A stretch of 64,000 nucleotides of DNA from Sutcliffiella sp. FSL R7-0096 (GCF_038595065.1 NZ_CP152003.1:352001-416000); one strand, 5' to 3'; shown: positions 44,382-53,231, numbered from the stretch's first letter. Made by a program: numbers and translations. The notes: generated by a model from the sequence alone, not told the origin.

Positions 44382-44416
44382 AGAGCTATTCACAAGTGCG
44401 TGAGTAGCTTTTTTAT
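44382..44416 (+). terminator. Rho-independent terminator after ndoA
   Basis: AGCTATTCAC, loop AAGTGC, GTGAGTAGCT, then TTTTTA. Confidence 0.82.
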
Positions 44417-44449
44417 TTTGCAGTGATAAGATGAGAGGACCCTAGCTGT

Positions 44450-44576
44450 TCTAATGGAGCAAAAGGCGAAGACTCCGGCGGGGGTATTCTTGAGACCCCT
44501 GAATTATTGTGAGGAGGCTCAAGGTCTTCCCGCGGAAAGCGAACCCATTTGCGGAGATCAAACCCGGCGAACATCT
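44450..44576 (+). repeat. B element (B8)
   Basis: GGCGAAGACTCCGGCGGGGG, TCTTGAGACCCCTG, GTGAGGAGGCTCAAGGTC, CCCGCGGAAAGCGAACCC and TTGCGGAGATCAAACCCGG. Lies between the ndoA terminator and the rsbRA leader. Confidence 0.8.
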
Positions 44577-44745
44577 ATTTCTAAAGAGATACCACCATAA
44601 TTAGGTAAATAAACCACAATTTTGGATGATATGGGATTAAACATATTTGACTTTTAAAATGATAAAAATTTATAGTGGTATTAGTAGAACTATAATTATT
44701 TGTCGAATTTATAAATATATCTTTACCGAAAAAGGAGTCGGGATA

Positions 44746-45573
44746 ATGAATCATGAGATAATCAATTATATTGAGGGAAACCGTGAAACAATTTTTAACC
44801 GCTGGATTGAAGGTATGGATGAAATCGGTGAAAAAAAGGAATTCAAAGCCATTTCTGAAAAAGTGTACTTGAGTACTAGTCGTGAATACATCAATTTGCT
44901 GCTAAATAATATCAGCAGGAATTCAGAAGACCTGTCTAGTGTATTGACGGATTTTGCTGAGAAGATTGTGCGCTTCGGTTGGCCGCTTGTCTATGTGACG
45001 GAAGGTTTGACCCTTTTTGGGAAGATTGTATATGAAGGGATGACAGAAGAGGCGAATGATAGCCGTAAAGTTTCCTTGATGTACGATTTTGAAAAGTGGC
45101 TTCGCCCGGTCCAAAACGAAATTTTAAAAACTTATACAGGATCATGGGAACACACTGTTTCTATGCAGAAGATCGCATTGCAGGAATTGGCTGCACCGCT
45201 TATCCCGGTTTTTGACAGGATTTCTGTCATGCCACTTGTAGGTACGATCGATACGGAACGTGCAAGGCAGATCATGGAAAATCTTCTTCAAGGAGTCGTC
45301 AAGCATCGTGCAGAAGTGGTGTTGATCGACATAACCGGGGTTCCTGTGGTAGATACCATGGTGGCCCATCATATCATCCAGGCAGCAGAAGCGGTCCGCC
45401 TTGTCGGGGCAAAGTGTCTGCTTGTGGGAATCCGTCCTGAAATTGCGCAGACCATTGTCAATTTAGGCATCAACCTGGATCAAATCATTACGAAAAACTC
45501 CTTGAAAAAAGGAATTGAGACAGCACTTGAGATGACAAACAGACAAATTGTGACTGTGGGGGATCAAACGTGA
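44746..45573 (+). CDS. rsbRA: Stressosome sensor RsbRA
   Basis: 275 residues; ATG after AAAAAGGAGTCGGG. The N-terminal non-heme globin-like sensor (about 1-135) is followed by a STAS domain (about 150-265). The two regulatory threonines expected for RsbT phosphorylation fall in [10 protein letters not shown] and GIRPEIAQT. With RsbS it builds the stressosome that holds RsbT until environmental stress. First gene of an eight-gene sigma-B operon; its stop overlaps the rsbS start. Confidence 0.93.
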   Translation: MNHEIINYIEGNRETIFNRWIEGMDEIGEKKEFKAISEKVYLSTSREYINLLLNNISRNSEDLSSVLTDFAEKIVRFGWPLVYVTEGLTLFGKIVYEGMTEEANDSRKVSLMYDFEKWLRPVQNEILKTYTGSWEHTVSMQKIALQELAAPLIPVFDRISVMPLVGTIDTERARQIMENLLQGVVKHRAEVVLIDITGVPVVDTMVAHHIIQAAEAVRLVGAKCLLVGIRPEIAQTIVNLGINLDQIITKNSLKKGIETALEMTNRQIVTVGDQT

Positions 45574-45926
45574 GAATACCAATATTAAAACTGCATAATT
45601 GCCTTTTAATATCGATTCAGTGGGAGCTTGATGATCAGACAGCGTTGCAATTTCAAGAGGATCTTCTAAATAGAATCCATGAAACAGGTGCGAACGGAGT
45701 CGTGATCGACCTGACATCTGTGGATATGATTGACTCGTTCATCGCGAAAGTGCTTGGGGACGTAATCAGCATGTCAAAACTCATGGGGGCGCAAGTTGTA
45801 TTGACGGGTATCCAGCCAGCGGTAGCCATTACTTTGGTGGAACTGGGGATCCAATTGGATGAAGTGTTCACAGCACTAGATTTAGAAAAGGGTCTAGAGA
45901 AACTACAACAGGAACTGGGGGAGTAA
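45570..45926 (+). CDS. rsbS: Stressosome scaffold RsbS
   Basis: 118 residues, a single STAS domain. The phosphorylation site region is [16 protein letters not shown] with the serine target of RsbT. It forms the stressosome core and sequesters RsbT. A GTG start overlaps the rsbRA stop; the stop codon abuts rsbT. Confidence 0.93.
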   Translation: MRIPILKLHNCLLISIQWELDDQTALQFQEDLLNRIHETGANGVVIDLTSVDMIDSFIAKVLGDVISMSKLMGAQVVLTGIQPAVAITLVELGIQLDEVFTALDLEKGLEKLQQELGE

Positions 45927-46331
45927 ATGATGACTGTCCAATCCTGTGTAAGCATAAGAAACGAATGGGACATTGTCGCTGCCCGTCAAATGGGTAGGGA
46001 TGTCGCCAAAGATCTAGGTTTCGGAACAGTAGACCAAGCGAGGATAACGACGGCAATATCTGAGTTGGCTCGAAATATATATTTATATGCAGGTACAGGT
46101 CAAATTTGTATCGAAGAAATGGACGAGTATGGAAAACGGGGACTGAAGGTGATCGCTACAGATGATGGTCCCGGAATCGCTGATATTCGACAAGTCATGG
46201 AAGATGGATTTTCCACTTCAGGCGGCCTGGGGGCAGGACTGCCTGGTGTTAAACGGTTGATGGATACGTTCCAGATTGATTCTTCTTCAGGGGAAGGAAC
46301 GACAATCTATGCCGTGAAGTGGGTTCGCTAG
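45927..46331 (+). CDS. rsbT: Serine kinase / switch protein RsbT
   Basis: 134 residues; two ATG codons in a row, either may start. GHKL-type kinase fold: ITTAISELARNIYLYA (N-box), ATDDGPGIADI (G1) and SSGEGTTIYA. It phosphorylates RsbS and RsbRA under stress, then leaves the stressosome and activates the RsbU phosphatase. Confidence 0.93.
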   Translation: MMTVQSCVSIRNEWDIVAARQMGRDVAKDLGFGTVDQARITTAISELARNIYLYAGTGQICIEEMDEYGKRGLKVIATDDGPGIADIRQVMEDGFSTSGGLGAGLPGVKRLMDTFQIDSSSGEGTTIYAVKWVR

Positions 46332-46346
46332 AAGGGGGGATAACCC

Positions 46347-47354
46347 ATGGATTATGAAAAGTTAGAATGTGAATATAAAGAAATACTTTCCGCCTATCTG
46401 AATAGACAGTCGGAGGAAGCCTTGTATAAGGGACAGGAGTTCAGTAGAAGACTGCTTGGGGAAAAAGTATCTCCCGAAGAAATCATCAGTGTGCATAAAT
46501 CGATGTTGCAGGACCTTTCTCCCGATATCCCGGACAATATTCTGCATTCCCTGGACTTTCTTCTTGAAGTCATGATCGGATATGGGATTGCATATCGTGA
46601 GCATCAAAGCCTGCGTCACAGGCAACAGGAGATTCAGACAGAAATTGAAATTGCGGCAAATGTGCAACAGACGCTGCTTGAAACGCAGATACCTAAAACG
46701 GATTCTGTGGAGATCGGTGCGATAAGTGTTCCTGCCAAGCATATGAGCGGGGACTACTATCATTTTGTTCACAGTGATAATGATTCGTTCAGTGTCGCGA
46801 TTGCAGATGTCATCGGTAAGGGAATTCCGGCGGCAATGTGTATGAGCATGATCAAATATGCGATGGATAGTTTACCAGATACCAGAGTTGCTCCGAGTTA
46901 TGTTCTTGGGAATTTAAACAGAGTGGTAGAGCAAAATGTGGATGCGAGCATGTTCATAACGATGTTCTATGGAATGTATGACCTTCACAAACACCTCTTT
47001 TCCTTCTCTTCCGCAGGACATGAGCCACCTTTATATTTTGATGCAAAGAAAAATGAATTCTATGAACTGGATGCAAGGGGGCTTGTATTAGGGATCGACC
47101 GCCTGGCAACCTATCAGCAGTATGAAAAAGAAATAGAAATAGATGATATGGTCATATTATTCTCTGACGGAGTGACAGAGTGTCGAACAGACGAAGGTTT
47201 TGTAGAGGTTGATAAAATAATAGATTTAATAAGGTCATATATCCACCTGCCTCCTCAAGCTATAGTGGAACTGGTGTACAGGGACCTAGAAAAAATCCAG
47301 GACTTCCAGCTCAGGGACGACTTTACCTTAATTATTTTAAAAAGAAAGGTTTAA
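46347..47354 (+). CDS. rsbU: Phosphatase RsbU
   Basis: 335 residues, ATG after AGAAGGGGGGAT. An N-terminal four-helix RsbT-binding domain (about 1-85) and linker (IQTEIEIAANVQQTLL) precede a PPM (PP2C-like) domain from about residue 120: SGDYYHFV, IADVIGKGIPAAMCM, FSSAGHEPPLY, LFSDGVTECR and DDFTLIIL. Dephosphorylates RsbV once bound by RsbT. Its stop codon TAA is part of the sigma-B promoter -35 that drives rsbV. Confidence 0.94.
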   Translation: MDYEKLECEYKEILSAYLNRQSEEALYKGQEFSRRLLGEKVSPEEIISVHKSMLQDLSPDIPDNILHSLDFLLEVMIGYGIAYREHQSLRHRQQEIQTEIEIAANVQQTLLETQIPKTDSVEIGAISVPAKHMSGDYYHFVHSDNDSFSVAIADVIGKGIPAAMCMSMIKYAMDSLPDTRVAPSYVLGNLNRVVEQNVDASMFITMFYGMYDLHKHLFSFSSAGHEPPLYFDAKKNEFYELDARGLVLGIDRLATYQQYEKEIEIDDMVILFSDGVTECRTDEGFVEVDKIIDLIRSYIHLPPQAIVELVYRDLEKIQDFQLRDDFTLIILKRKV

Positions 47355-47373
47355 ATGTTTGAGAAGCGGGTAT
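47349..47373 (+). promoter_or_regulatory. Sigma-B promoter inside the rsb operon
   Basis: GTTTAA (47349-47354), 13 bases, GGGTAT (47368-47373): a perfect consensus. It overlaps the rsbU stop codon and drives rsbV-rsbW-sigB-rsbX, giving positive autoregulation as in B. subtilis. Confidence 0.9.
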
Positions 47374-47430
47374 TTAGTATTGGGATGACCTGAAATTGGA
47401 ATCTTAATTCATGTTTGGGGTGACGTAAGA

Positions 47431-47739
47431 ATGAATATGGACATTCAGATAAAAGAAGATCAAAACCAGACGATTGTTGTTCTGGAAGGGGAAATTGATG
47501 CCTATACTGCACCAAAGGTTAAGGAAGAGGTTGCCCCGTTATTGGAAGGTTTCACTGGAGAACTCATTTTTGACTTATCCAATGTTAATTATATGGACAG
47601 CACAGGTTTAGGGATGTTTGTAGGTTTCTTTAAAACCGTAAAGGCAAATGGCGGTGTGTTTCGCTTGATAGGTTTATCCGACCGTCTGAAGCGATTGTTT
47701 GACATTACTGGTCTAGCGGGAATAATGGAAATCAAATAG
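47431..47739 (+). CDS. rsbV: Anti-anti-sigma factor RsbV
   Basis: 102 residues, GTGACG leader before the ATG. STAS domain with the phosphorylated serine in NYMDSTGLGMFVGF (Ser57 region). Unphosphorylated RsbV binds RsbW and frees sigma-B; RsbU removes the phosphate. Transcribed from both the upstream operon promoter and the internal sigma-B promoter. Confidence 0.94.
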   Translation: MNMDIQIKEDQNQTIVVLEGEIDAYTAPKVKEEVAPLLEGFTGELIFDLSNVNYMDSTGLGMFVGFFKTVKANGGVFRLIGLSDRLKRLFDITGLAGIMEIK

Positions 47740-47787
47740 GCTAGAAAGTAGCCAATTAAATTAAGTTCACTTAAAGGTGGGGGAACA

Positions 47788-48264
47788 ATGAACCGGGCTT
47801 ACGATTATATAGAAATGTCGTTTCCAGCTAAGGCTGAGTACGTAGGAGTCATCCGACTTACCTTATCTGGAATTGCGAATCGTATGGGTTTTTCCTACGA
47901 TGAAATCGAAGATATCAAGATTGCTTTGAGCGAAGCTTGTACAAACGCTGTGGAGCATGCTTATAAGCAGGACGAAAAAGGAAATATTCGAATCGGATTC
48001 GGAATTTATAAAGACCGACTCGAGTTGGTGGTAGCTGACAATGGTCAAAGCTTCGACTTTGATAAAGTGAGAGAAGAATTAGGTCCATACACCGAGTCGC
48101 AACCAGTAGAAACTTTGCCAGAAGGAGGGTTAGGATTATTCTTAATCCAAACGCTGATGGATGATGTGAAGGTGCACAGCAATCAGGGCGTTACCGTCTT
48201 CATGACAAAGTATGTACAAGGAGAGCAGGTGGAAAGGGATGCAGAGTCAATCTCAATCCAGTAA
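47788..48264 (+). CDS. rsbW: Anti-sigma-B factor and kinase RsbW
   Basis: 158 residues, ATG after AAGGTGGGGGAAC. GHKL kinase: KIALSEACTNAVEHAY (N-box), VADNGQSFDF (G1) and GGLGLFLIQTLMD (G2). It binds and inhibits sigma-B and phosphorylates RsbV. Its 3' end overlaps sigB by 26 bases. Confidence 0.94.
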   Translation: MNRAYDYIEMSFPAKAEYVGVIRLTLSGIANRMGFSYDEIEDIKIALSEACTNAVEHAYKQDEKGNIRIGFGIYKDRLELVVADNGQSFDFDKVREELGPYTESQPVETLPEGGLGLFLIQTLMDDVKVHSNQGVTVFMTKYVQGEQVERDAESISIQ

Positions 48265-49024
48265 GCTGGATGTTAATATGCTATTAGAGCGGTACCAACA
48301 AGACGGTTGTGAAGTATCGCAGTTGCAATTAGTCGAGCATTATACTGCACTTGTTGAATCCATCGCTCGTAAATACTCAAGGGGAAAAGCCTTTCATGAA
48401 GACCTATCCCAGGTTGGGATGATTGGATTGCTTGGGGCCATGAAACGTTTTGATGCAAGCTTTGGTCGAAGTTTCGAAGCATTTGCCGTACCGACGATCA
48501 TCGGTGAAATCAAACGTTTCCTGCGCGATAAGACATGGAGTGTGCATGTCCCTCGCAGAATCAAGGAAATAGGACCGAAAATTAAATCAGCAGTGGAAGA
48601 GCTGACAAATGAACTTCAACGTTCACCGAAAGTAGTGGAAATTGCGGACTACCTCGAGGTTACGGAAGAAGAAGTATTGGAAGCGATGGAGATGAGCCAG
48701 AACTACCAAGCTCTATCTGTCGATAATGCTATTGAAGCAGACTCTGACGGAAGCACGGTGACCATCCTAGATATTGTAGGGAATCAGGATGCCGGCTTTG
48801 ATCAAGTGGATCAGCGACTTCTCTTACAGAAAATCTTCCATGTGCTATCGGAGCGGGAAAAGCAGATTATCGAATGCACATTCTTTAAAAATATGAGTCA
48901 AAAAGAGACAGGGGAAAAACTGGGTATTTCTCAAATGCACGTTTCCAGGCTTCAACGCAAGGCACTAACCAAGCTGAAGCAAGCCTTCATGGCAGATAAC
49001 GCAAATACGGAGATTTTTTCATGA
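48239..49024 (+). CDS. sigB: RNA polymerase sigma factor sigma-B
   Basis: 261 residues from the ATG at 48239 (GGTGGAAAGG upstream), inside the rsbW 3' end. Sigma-70 group 3: region 2 with HEDLSQVGMIGLLGAMKRFD and FEAFAVPTIIGEIKRFLRDK, region 3, and region 4 LSEREKQIIECTFFKNMSQK with the helix-turn-helix EKLGISQMHVSRLQRKAL. It directs the general stress response; candidate targets with matching promoters occur at 7343, 15197, 15303 and 47349. Its stop overlaps rsbX by four bases. Confidence 0.96.
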   Translation: MQSQSQSSKLDVNMLLERYQQDGCEVSQLQLVEHYTALVESIARKYSRGKAFHEDLSQVGMIGLLGAMKRFDASFGRSFEAFAVPTIIGEIKRFLRDKTWSVHVPRRIKEIGPKIKSAVEELTNELQRSPKVVEIADYLEVTEEEVLEAMEMSQNYQALSVDNAIEADSDGSTVTILDIVGNQDAGFDQVDQRLLLQKIFHVLSEREKQIIECTFFKNMSQKETGEKLGISQMHVSRLQRKALTKLKQAFMADNANTEIFS

Positions 49025-49620
49025 TAGAACAATTCAAACATGAAAGAGCTAACGTCAATGCCTACCAGAATGCCAAAAATGGAATGTATTTCTGTGGAGA
49101 CAGCTACTACGTGAATACAACAGATGACTATTTTCTGTGTGTAGTAGCGGATGGTCTAGGTAGTGGGGAATATGCGCATGATGCATCACAAGCGGTCATT
49201 TCCGCTGCCAAAGATCATGAAACTGAAGACGTTTCGGTCATTATGAAAGCTTGTAACGAAGCGATGAGAAATAAGCGTGGAGCAGCAGTATCCGTGTTGA
49301 AGGTCAACTATGCCCAGCGGGAGGTTGTTTACAGCTGTGTTGGAAATATTCGATTCTACCTATATCCTCCGACAGAAAAGCTAATCTATCCTCTTCCGGT
49401 CAAAGGCTATCTTTCTGGAAAACCTCAGAACCTTAAAACCCATCGCTTTCCTTACAGTTCCAAAATGAAATTCTTCATCTATTCGGATGGATTGAATATC
49501 CCGTCCGTAAAAAAATATATTAAGGATATACCATCTGCGACGACATTGCTTGAAATCGCAGCAATGTTTACCGGCAACGGAATGGATGACGTCACCATCA
49601 TCTCTGGTGAAATTCATTAG
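49021..49620 (+). CDS. rsbX: Phosphoserine phosphatase RsbX
   Basis: 199 residues, start overlapping the sigB stop (ATGA). Compact PPM-type phosphatase: CVVADGLGSGEYAHDAS with metal-binding Asp, AAVSVLKV, SCVGNIRFYLY, FIYSDGLN and DDVTIISGE. It dephosphorylates RsbS and RsbRA to reset the stressosome. Last gene of the operon. A B repeat separates it from the terminator at 49810. Confidence 0.93.
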   Translation: MIEQFKHERANVNAYQNAKNGMYFCGDSYYVNTTDDYFLCVVADGLGSGEYAHDASQAVISAAKDHETEDVSVIMKACNEAMRNKRGAAVSVLKVNYAQREVVYSCVGNIRFYLYPPTEKLIYPLPVKGYLSGKPQNLKTHRFPYSSKMKFFIYSDGLNIPSVKKYIKDIPSATTLLEIAAMFTGNGMDDVTIISGEIH

Positions 49621-49639
49621 GAGTGCGTATGAATGTAGA

Positions 49640-49785
49640 AACCATGTTGATCGTAGTGGAAGGTCCGAAGACTTCCGCGGGAGGAAGGGACACGGAATAC
49701 CCCCCCTCAGGGCGAATGCCCGAGGAGGCTTCCGGACAGCCCGCGAAAAGCGAAGCACCTGGAACGAAGATCAACAGTTGAATGC
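49640..49785 (+). repeat. B element (B9)
   Basis: GGTCCGAAGACTTCCGCGGG, GGAATACCCCCCCTCAGGGC, CCGAGGAGGCTTCCGGACAG, CCCGCGAAAAGCGAAGCACC and AACGAAGATCAACAG. Arms GTCCGAAG(A)/CTTCCGGAC can pair. Between rsbX and its terminator. Confidence 0.8.
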
Positions 49786-49809
49786 AAATACTTTTGGGTT
49801 TCAACAGTC

Positions 49810-49842
49810 CAAGACTAACAAATTAGTGTTAGTCTTTTTTCT
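49810..49842 (+). terminator. Rho-independent terminator of the sigB operon
   Basis: AAGACTAACA, loop AATTAG, TGTTAGTCTT, then TTTTC. About 190 bases after rsbX. Confidence 0.82.
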
Positions 49843-49898
49843 TTGTTCATTAATTTGTTAAAATGGAAGATGGGATACTATGTTGGGAGGCTACAAAA

Positions 49899-52082
49899 TT
49901 GGAATGGAACGAAAAAAGTGAGCAATTGGTAAATTTGCTAGTCAAAGATGTAGAGGTATCAAAATCGCAGGCCAAAAAAGTGATAGGACTTTTAGAAGAG
50001 GGCAATACAGTCCCTTTTATCGCCAGATACAGAAAAGAACAGACTGGTTCGTTAGATGAAGTCCAAATCAGGGCGATCATGGAAAAATGGCAATACATAC
50101 AAAACCTTGAAAATAGAAAAGAAGAAGTTATCCGCCTTATTGAAGAACAAGGAAAACTGACGCCTGAACTTAAGGCAAATCTTCTTAAGTCGACAAAACT
50201 GCAACAGGTTGAAGACCTTTACCGTCCATACAAACAAAAGCGCCGGACAAAAGCGACTGTTGCAAAAGAAAAGGGGCTCGAGCCATATGCTCAATGGTTG
50301 CTCACCTTCCCGTCATCTCCATCATTGGAGGAGAAAGCACAGGGCTTTCTATCCGAGGAAAAAGAAGTGACCTCCGTTGAAGAGGTGCTAGAGGGTGCGA
50401 AGGATATCCTTGCCGAAACATTTTCAGATGAGCCTTCTTATCGCCAATACATTCGTGACGTTACTTTTAAGCAAGGAAAGGTCGTTTCGACAGTAAAGAA
50501 AGCGGAAAAAGACGAAAAAGAAGTTTACGCCATGTACTATGAGTATGAAGAAGCCATATCTCGGATTCTTCCTCACCGGATCCTGGCTGTAAACCGTGGG
50601 GAAAAAGAGGATGTTTTACGACTTTCCATCTCTGCTCCAACAGACAGGGTGATTGATTACTTAAATCGCCAAGTGATAAAGAGGGAGTCGTCCATTGCAA
50701 CCCCTCTTGTAAAGGAAGCGATTGAAGACGGCTACAAACGATTGATTGAACCGGCCATTGAGCGTGAAATTAGAAAAGAGTTAACGGAAAAGGCCGAGGA
50801 ACAGGCTATCCATATCTTTTCCGAAAATCTGAGAAACCTTTTGCTCCAACCACCTTTAAAAGGGCGAGTTGTATTGGGGGTAGACCCTGCATATCGAACG
50901 GGATGTAAGCTCGCGGTAGTGGACGAGATTGGAAAAGTGCTCCATATCAGTGTCATTTATCCGCACACTGGCGCAAACAAGCGAGAAGAGGCTATCAGGA
51001 AGCTACTCGATGTGCTGGCTACCTATAAAATCGAAGTGATCGCAATAGGTAATGGTACGGCATCCCGTGAAACAGAACAGCTAATCGCAGAAGTAATGAA
51101 AGAAAGCGGGAATAGCATCTCCTACTTGATCGTTAATGAAGCGGGAGCGAGTGTCTATTCCGCTTCTGATCTTGCAAGAGAGGAATTTCCGGATCTGCAA
51201 GTAGAAGAGAGAAGTGCCGTTTCCATTGCCAGACGACTACAAGACCCGTTGGCGGAACTAGTGAAAATAGATCCGAAATCAGTAGGGGTGGGTCAATATC
51301 AGCATGACGTCGCTCAAAAGCGCCTGGCGGAATCCCTTAATTTCGTAGTCGAAACAGTGGTAAACCAAGTAGGAGTGAATGTAAACACTGCATCTTCCTC
51401 TTTGCTTCAATATGTTGCTGGCTTATCAAAGACCGTCACCAACAATATCGTCAAAAAGCGTGAAGAGGATGGCAAATTCGCCAGTAGGGCAGACCTGAAG
51501 GGTATCCCTAGACTTGGTGCCAAAACCTATGAACAGTGTATCGGATTCCTTCGAATCATCGACGGGAAACAACCGCTTGATAGAACAGGTATCCATCCCG
51601 AAACCTATCCGGACGTAAAGAAACTCTTAAAGCAGCTAGGGGCTTCCGAAAAAGAAATTGGAACGGCCAAGCTCCAAGAAGCACTTAAAGGCGTAGATGT
51701 TTCCAAGCTTGCGGAAGATTTAAATATCGGACCTATCACGCTTCAGGATATCATTGATTCCTTGATCAGACCCGAGCGTGATCCTCGCGATGATATGCCA
51801 ACTCCGCTTCTTAAACAGGATGTTTTGAAAATGGAAGACCTGCAAAAAGGAATGGAGCTAGAAGGAACGGTCCGTAATGTAGTCGACTTCGGAGCATTCG
51901 TTGATATCGGAGTAAAGCAGGATGGTCTGGTCCATATCTCCAAGCTAAGCAACCGGTTTGTAAAACACCCACTCGATGTTGTCTCGGTGGGGGACATCGT
52001 AACCGTTTGGGTGGACGGTGTGGAAGTCAACAAAGGACGTGTCTCCTTGACTATGTTGCAACCACAAAAACAGGAAGTATAA
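49899..52082 (+). CDS. tex: Tex-family RNA-binding transcription accessory protein (YdcI)
   Basis: 727 residues from the TTG at 49899, nine bases after GGGAGG. Tex architecture: helical N-terminal HHH region (VGLLEEGNTVPFIARYRKE), YqgF-like RNase H domain (about 320-450; GVDPAYRTGCKLAVVDEIG and GNGTASRETEQLI), helix-hairpin-helix repeats (FASRADLKGIPRLGAKTYEQ), and a C-terminal S1 RNA-binding domain (GTVRNVVDFGAFVDIGVKQD). Tex proteins bind nucleic acid and influence transcription; B. subtilis counterpart is YdcI. Terminator follows directly. Confidence 0.93.
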   Translation: MEWNEKSEQLVNLLVKDVEVSKSQAKKVIGLLEEGNTVPFIARYRKEQTGSLDEVQIRAIMEKWQYIQNLENRKEEVIRLIEEQGKLTPELKANLLKSTKLQQVEDLYRPYKQKRRTKATVAKEKGLEPYAQWLLTFPSSPSLEEKAQGFLSEEKEVTSVEEVLEGAKDILAETFSDEPSYRQYIRDVTFKQGKVVSTVKKAEKDEKEVYAMYYEYEEAISRILPHRILAVNRGEKEDVLRLSISAPTDRVIDYLNRQVIKRESSIATPLVKEAIEDGYKRLIEPAIEREIRKELTEKAEEQAIHIFSENLRNLLLQPPLKGRVVLGVDPAYRTGCKLAVVDEIGKVLHISVIYPHTGANKREEAIRKLLDVLATYKIEVIAIGNGTASRETEQLIAEVMKESGNSISYLIVNEAGASVYSASDLAREEFPDLQVEERSAVSIARRLQDPLAELVKIDPKSVGVGQYQHDVAQKRLAESLNFVVETVVNQVGVNVNTASSSLLQYVAGLSKTVTNNIVKKREEDGKFASRADLKGIPRLGAKTYEQCIGFLRIIDGKQPLDRTGIHPETYPDVKKLLKQLGASEKEIGTAKLQEALKGVDVSKLAEDLNIGPITLQDIIDSLIRPERDPRDDMPTPLLKQDVLKMEDLQKGMELEGTVRNVVDFGAFVDIGVKQDGLVHISKLSNRFVKHPLDVVSVGDIVTVWVDGVEVNKGRVSLTMLQPQKQEV

Positions 52083-52097
52083 ATACAGCACACAATG

Positions 52098-52140
52098 AAC
52101 CCCGAGCGCAATGTTCCATGCAACTCGGGGTTTAGCTTTA
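52098..52140 (+). terminator. Terminator between convergent tex and cmpA
   Basis: CCCCGAG, a 17-base loop and CTCGGGG, followed by TTTAGCTTTA. It overlaps the cmpA stop codon on the other strand. Confidence 0.7.
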
Positions 52141-52248
52141 GCCATTCTTCTTATAATAAAAAAACCAACACTGATTCAACATTTTGATTTGGTAACGATC
52201 CTTTTCCAGGTAAGCGCGTTGCATCTGCTTTCTAAACCAAGACGGCAT
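52138..52248 (-). CDS. cmpA: Cortex morphogenetic protein CmpA
   Basis: 36-residue gene on the minus strand, too short for common ORF cut-offs. ATG at 52248, nine bases after GAAGGAGG. The product begins MPSWFRKQMQRAYLEKDRYQ and continues IKMLNQCWFFYYKKNG, nearly identical to B. subtilis CmpA (37 residues), also antisense between tex (ydcI) and the SprT-like ydcK. CmpA is an adaptor that directs ClpXP degradation of misassembled SpoIVA during spore coat and cortex formation. The sequence and location make this a strong call and show the host is a spore former. Confidence 0.93.
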   Translation of the reverse strand: MPSWFRKQMQRAYLEKDRYQIKMLNQCWFFYYKKNG

Positions 52249-52352
52249 CTTCCTGTACCTCCTTCTACATTTAACTCGAAGGCTACAAATGACTTAATTT
52301 ATTCTATAGTATGCAGTATAATGGGGAGGGTTCAAAGGAAGGGGGAGGACAG

Positions 52353-52826
52353 ATGGAAGACAAGGATCTTCAGAAGCTAATAGAAGAAATATCTATGACC
52401 TATTTTAATAGACCTTTTCTACATACAGCATCATTCAACCACCGCTTGAAAACAACGGGAGGGAGATACCTGACCTCCACAAGCAACATCGAAATCAACA
52501 AAAAATACTACGATGCGTTAGGGATGGACGAGCTTGTAGGGATTATCAAACATGAACTCTGTCATTACCACTTGCATATCCAAGGGAAAGGATATAAGCA
52601 TCGAGACCGGGATTTCCGCACCCTGCTGAAAAAAGTCGGAGCCCCAAGGTTCTGTACACCGATTGAGGCACCGCAGTCCAAGCCGAAAACTTTCCGTATA
52701 TATGAATGCAAGGACTGTCACCAATTATATAAAAGAGTAAGAAGGGTGAATACAATCAAGTATAGATGTGGAAAATGTAGAGGGAAGCTAAGAGAAATCG
52801 AAAAGCGTGTTGACATACGACCATGA
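52353..52826 (+). CDS. SprT-like zinc metalloprotein (YdcK)
   Basis: 157 residues from the ATG at 52353, after GGGGGAGGACAG. SprT-like domain with the zinc motif HELCH (His67, Glu68, His71) and YHLH following, then a C-terminal zinc ribbon with two CxxC pairs (YECKDC and YRCGKC). Family members are predicted DNA-linked metalloproteases or zinc-binding proteins; function of the Bacillus branch is unknown. Position directly before the tRNA cluster matches ydcK in B. subtilis. Confidence 0.9.
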   Translation: MEDKDLQKLIEEISMTYFNRPFLHTASFNHRLKTTGGRYLTSTSNIEINKKYYDALGMDELVGIIKHELCHYHLHIQGKGYKHRDRDFRTLLKKVGAPRFCTPIEAPQSKPKTFRIYECKDCHQLYKRVRRVNTIKYRCGKCRGKLREIEKRVDIRP

Positions 52827-52910
52827 AATATGATACTTTATTCTAGTCGCTGTTTTAAAAAAGTGACGAAATGACAATTATGATGATATATCATTTTGTT
52901 GCAAAAAAAC

Positions 52911-52939
52911 TTGACTTTTTCGTACAATCTTATTAAAAT
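52911..52939 (+). promoter_or_regulatory. Promoter of the tRNA cluster
   Basis: TTGACT (52911-52916), 17 bases, TAAAAT (52934-52939), with an A/T-rich upstream stretch. About 65 bases before the partial tRNA-Asn. Confidence 0.6.
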
Positions 52940-53005
52940 TAAAACAGTCGGTTGCGACGAATAAGAACGAAAATCGACATAACAATTTCATTACCGTAGT
53001 AATAT

Positions 53006-53030
53006 TCCACCATAGCTCAGCGGTAGAGCA
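53006..53030 (+). pseudogene. Truncated tRNA-Asn 5' copy
   Basis: TCCACCATAGCTCAGCGGTA plus GAGCA is identical to the first 25 bases of the functional tRNA-Asn at 53157; with three flanking bases the direct repeat is 28 bp (53003 and 53154). The rest of the tRNA is absent; about 123 bases of unrelated sequence follow. Confidence 0.85.
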
Positions 53031-53156
53031 CGCTCGAATAATCTCCCTTGAGATTCTACAGCGTACCGATTGAGCAACTTCACTGTAATGCTTCCCGAAA
53101 TCGGGACGTTCGGCGTCTGCAAGTTATAAGATGCGTAGTGAAACCTTTTGCATTAT

Positions 53157-53231
53157 TCCACCATAGCTCAGCGGTAGAGCATTCGGCTGTTAACCGAAGG
53201 GTCGTAGGTTCGAATCCTACTGGTGGAGCCA
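53157..53231 (+). tRNA. tRNA-Asn (GTT)
   Basis: Acceptor TCCACCA / TGGTGGA, anticodon stem-loop TTCGGCTGTTAACCGAA with GTT, T-arm GTAGGTTCGAATCCTAC and encoded CCA. Confidence 0.96.

Noticed and set aside
49550-49861. 103-aa ORF after rsbX
   Set aside because: It overlaps the rsbX 3' end, the B9 repeat and the sigB-operon terminator.
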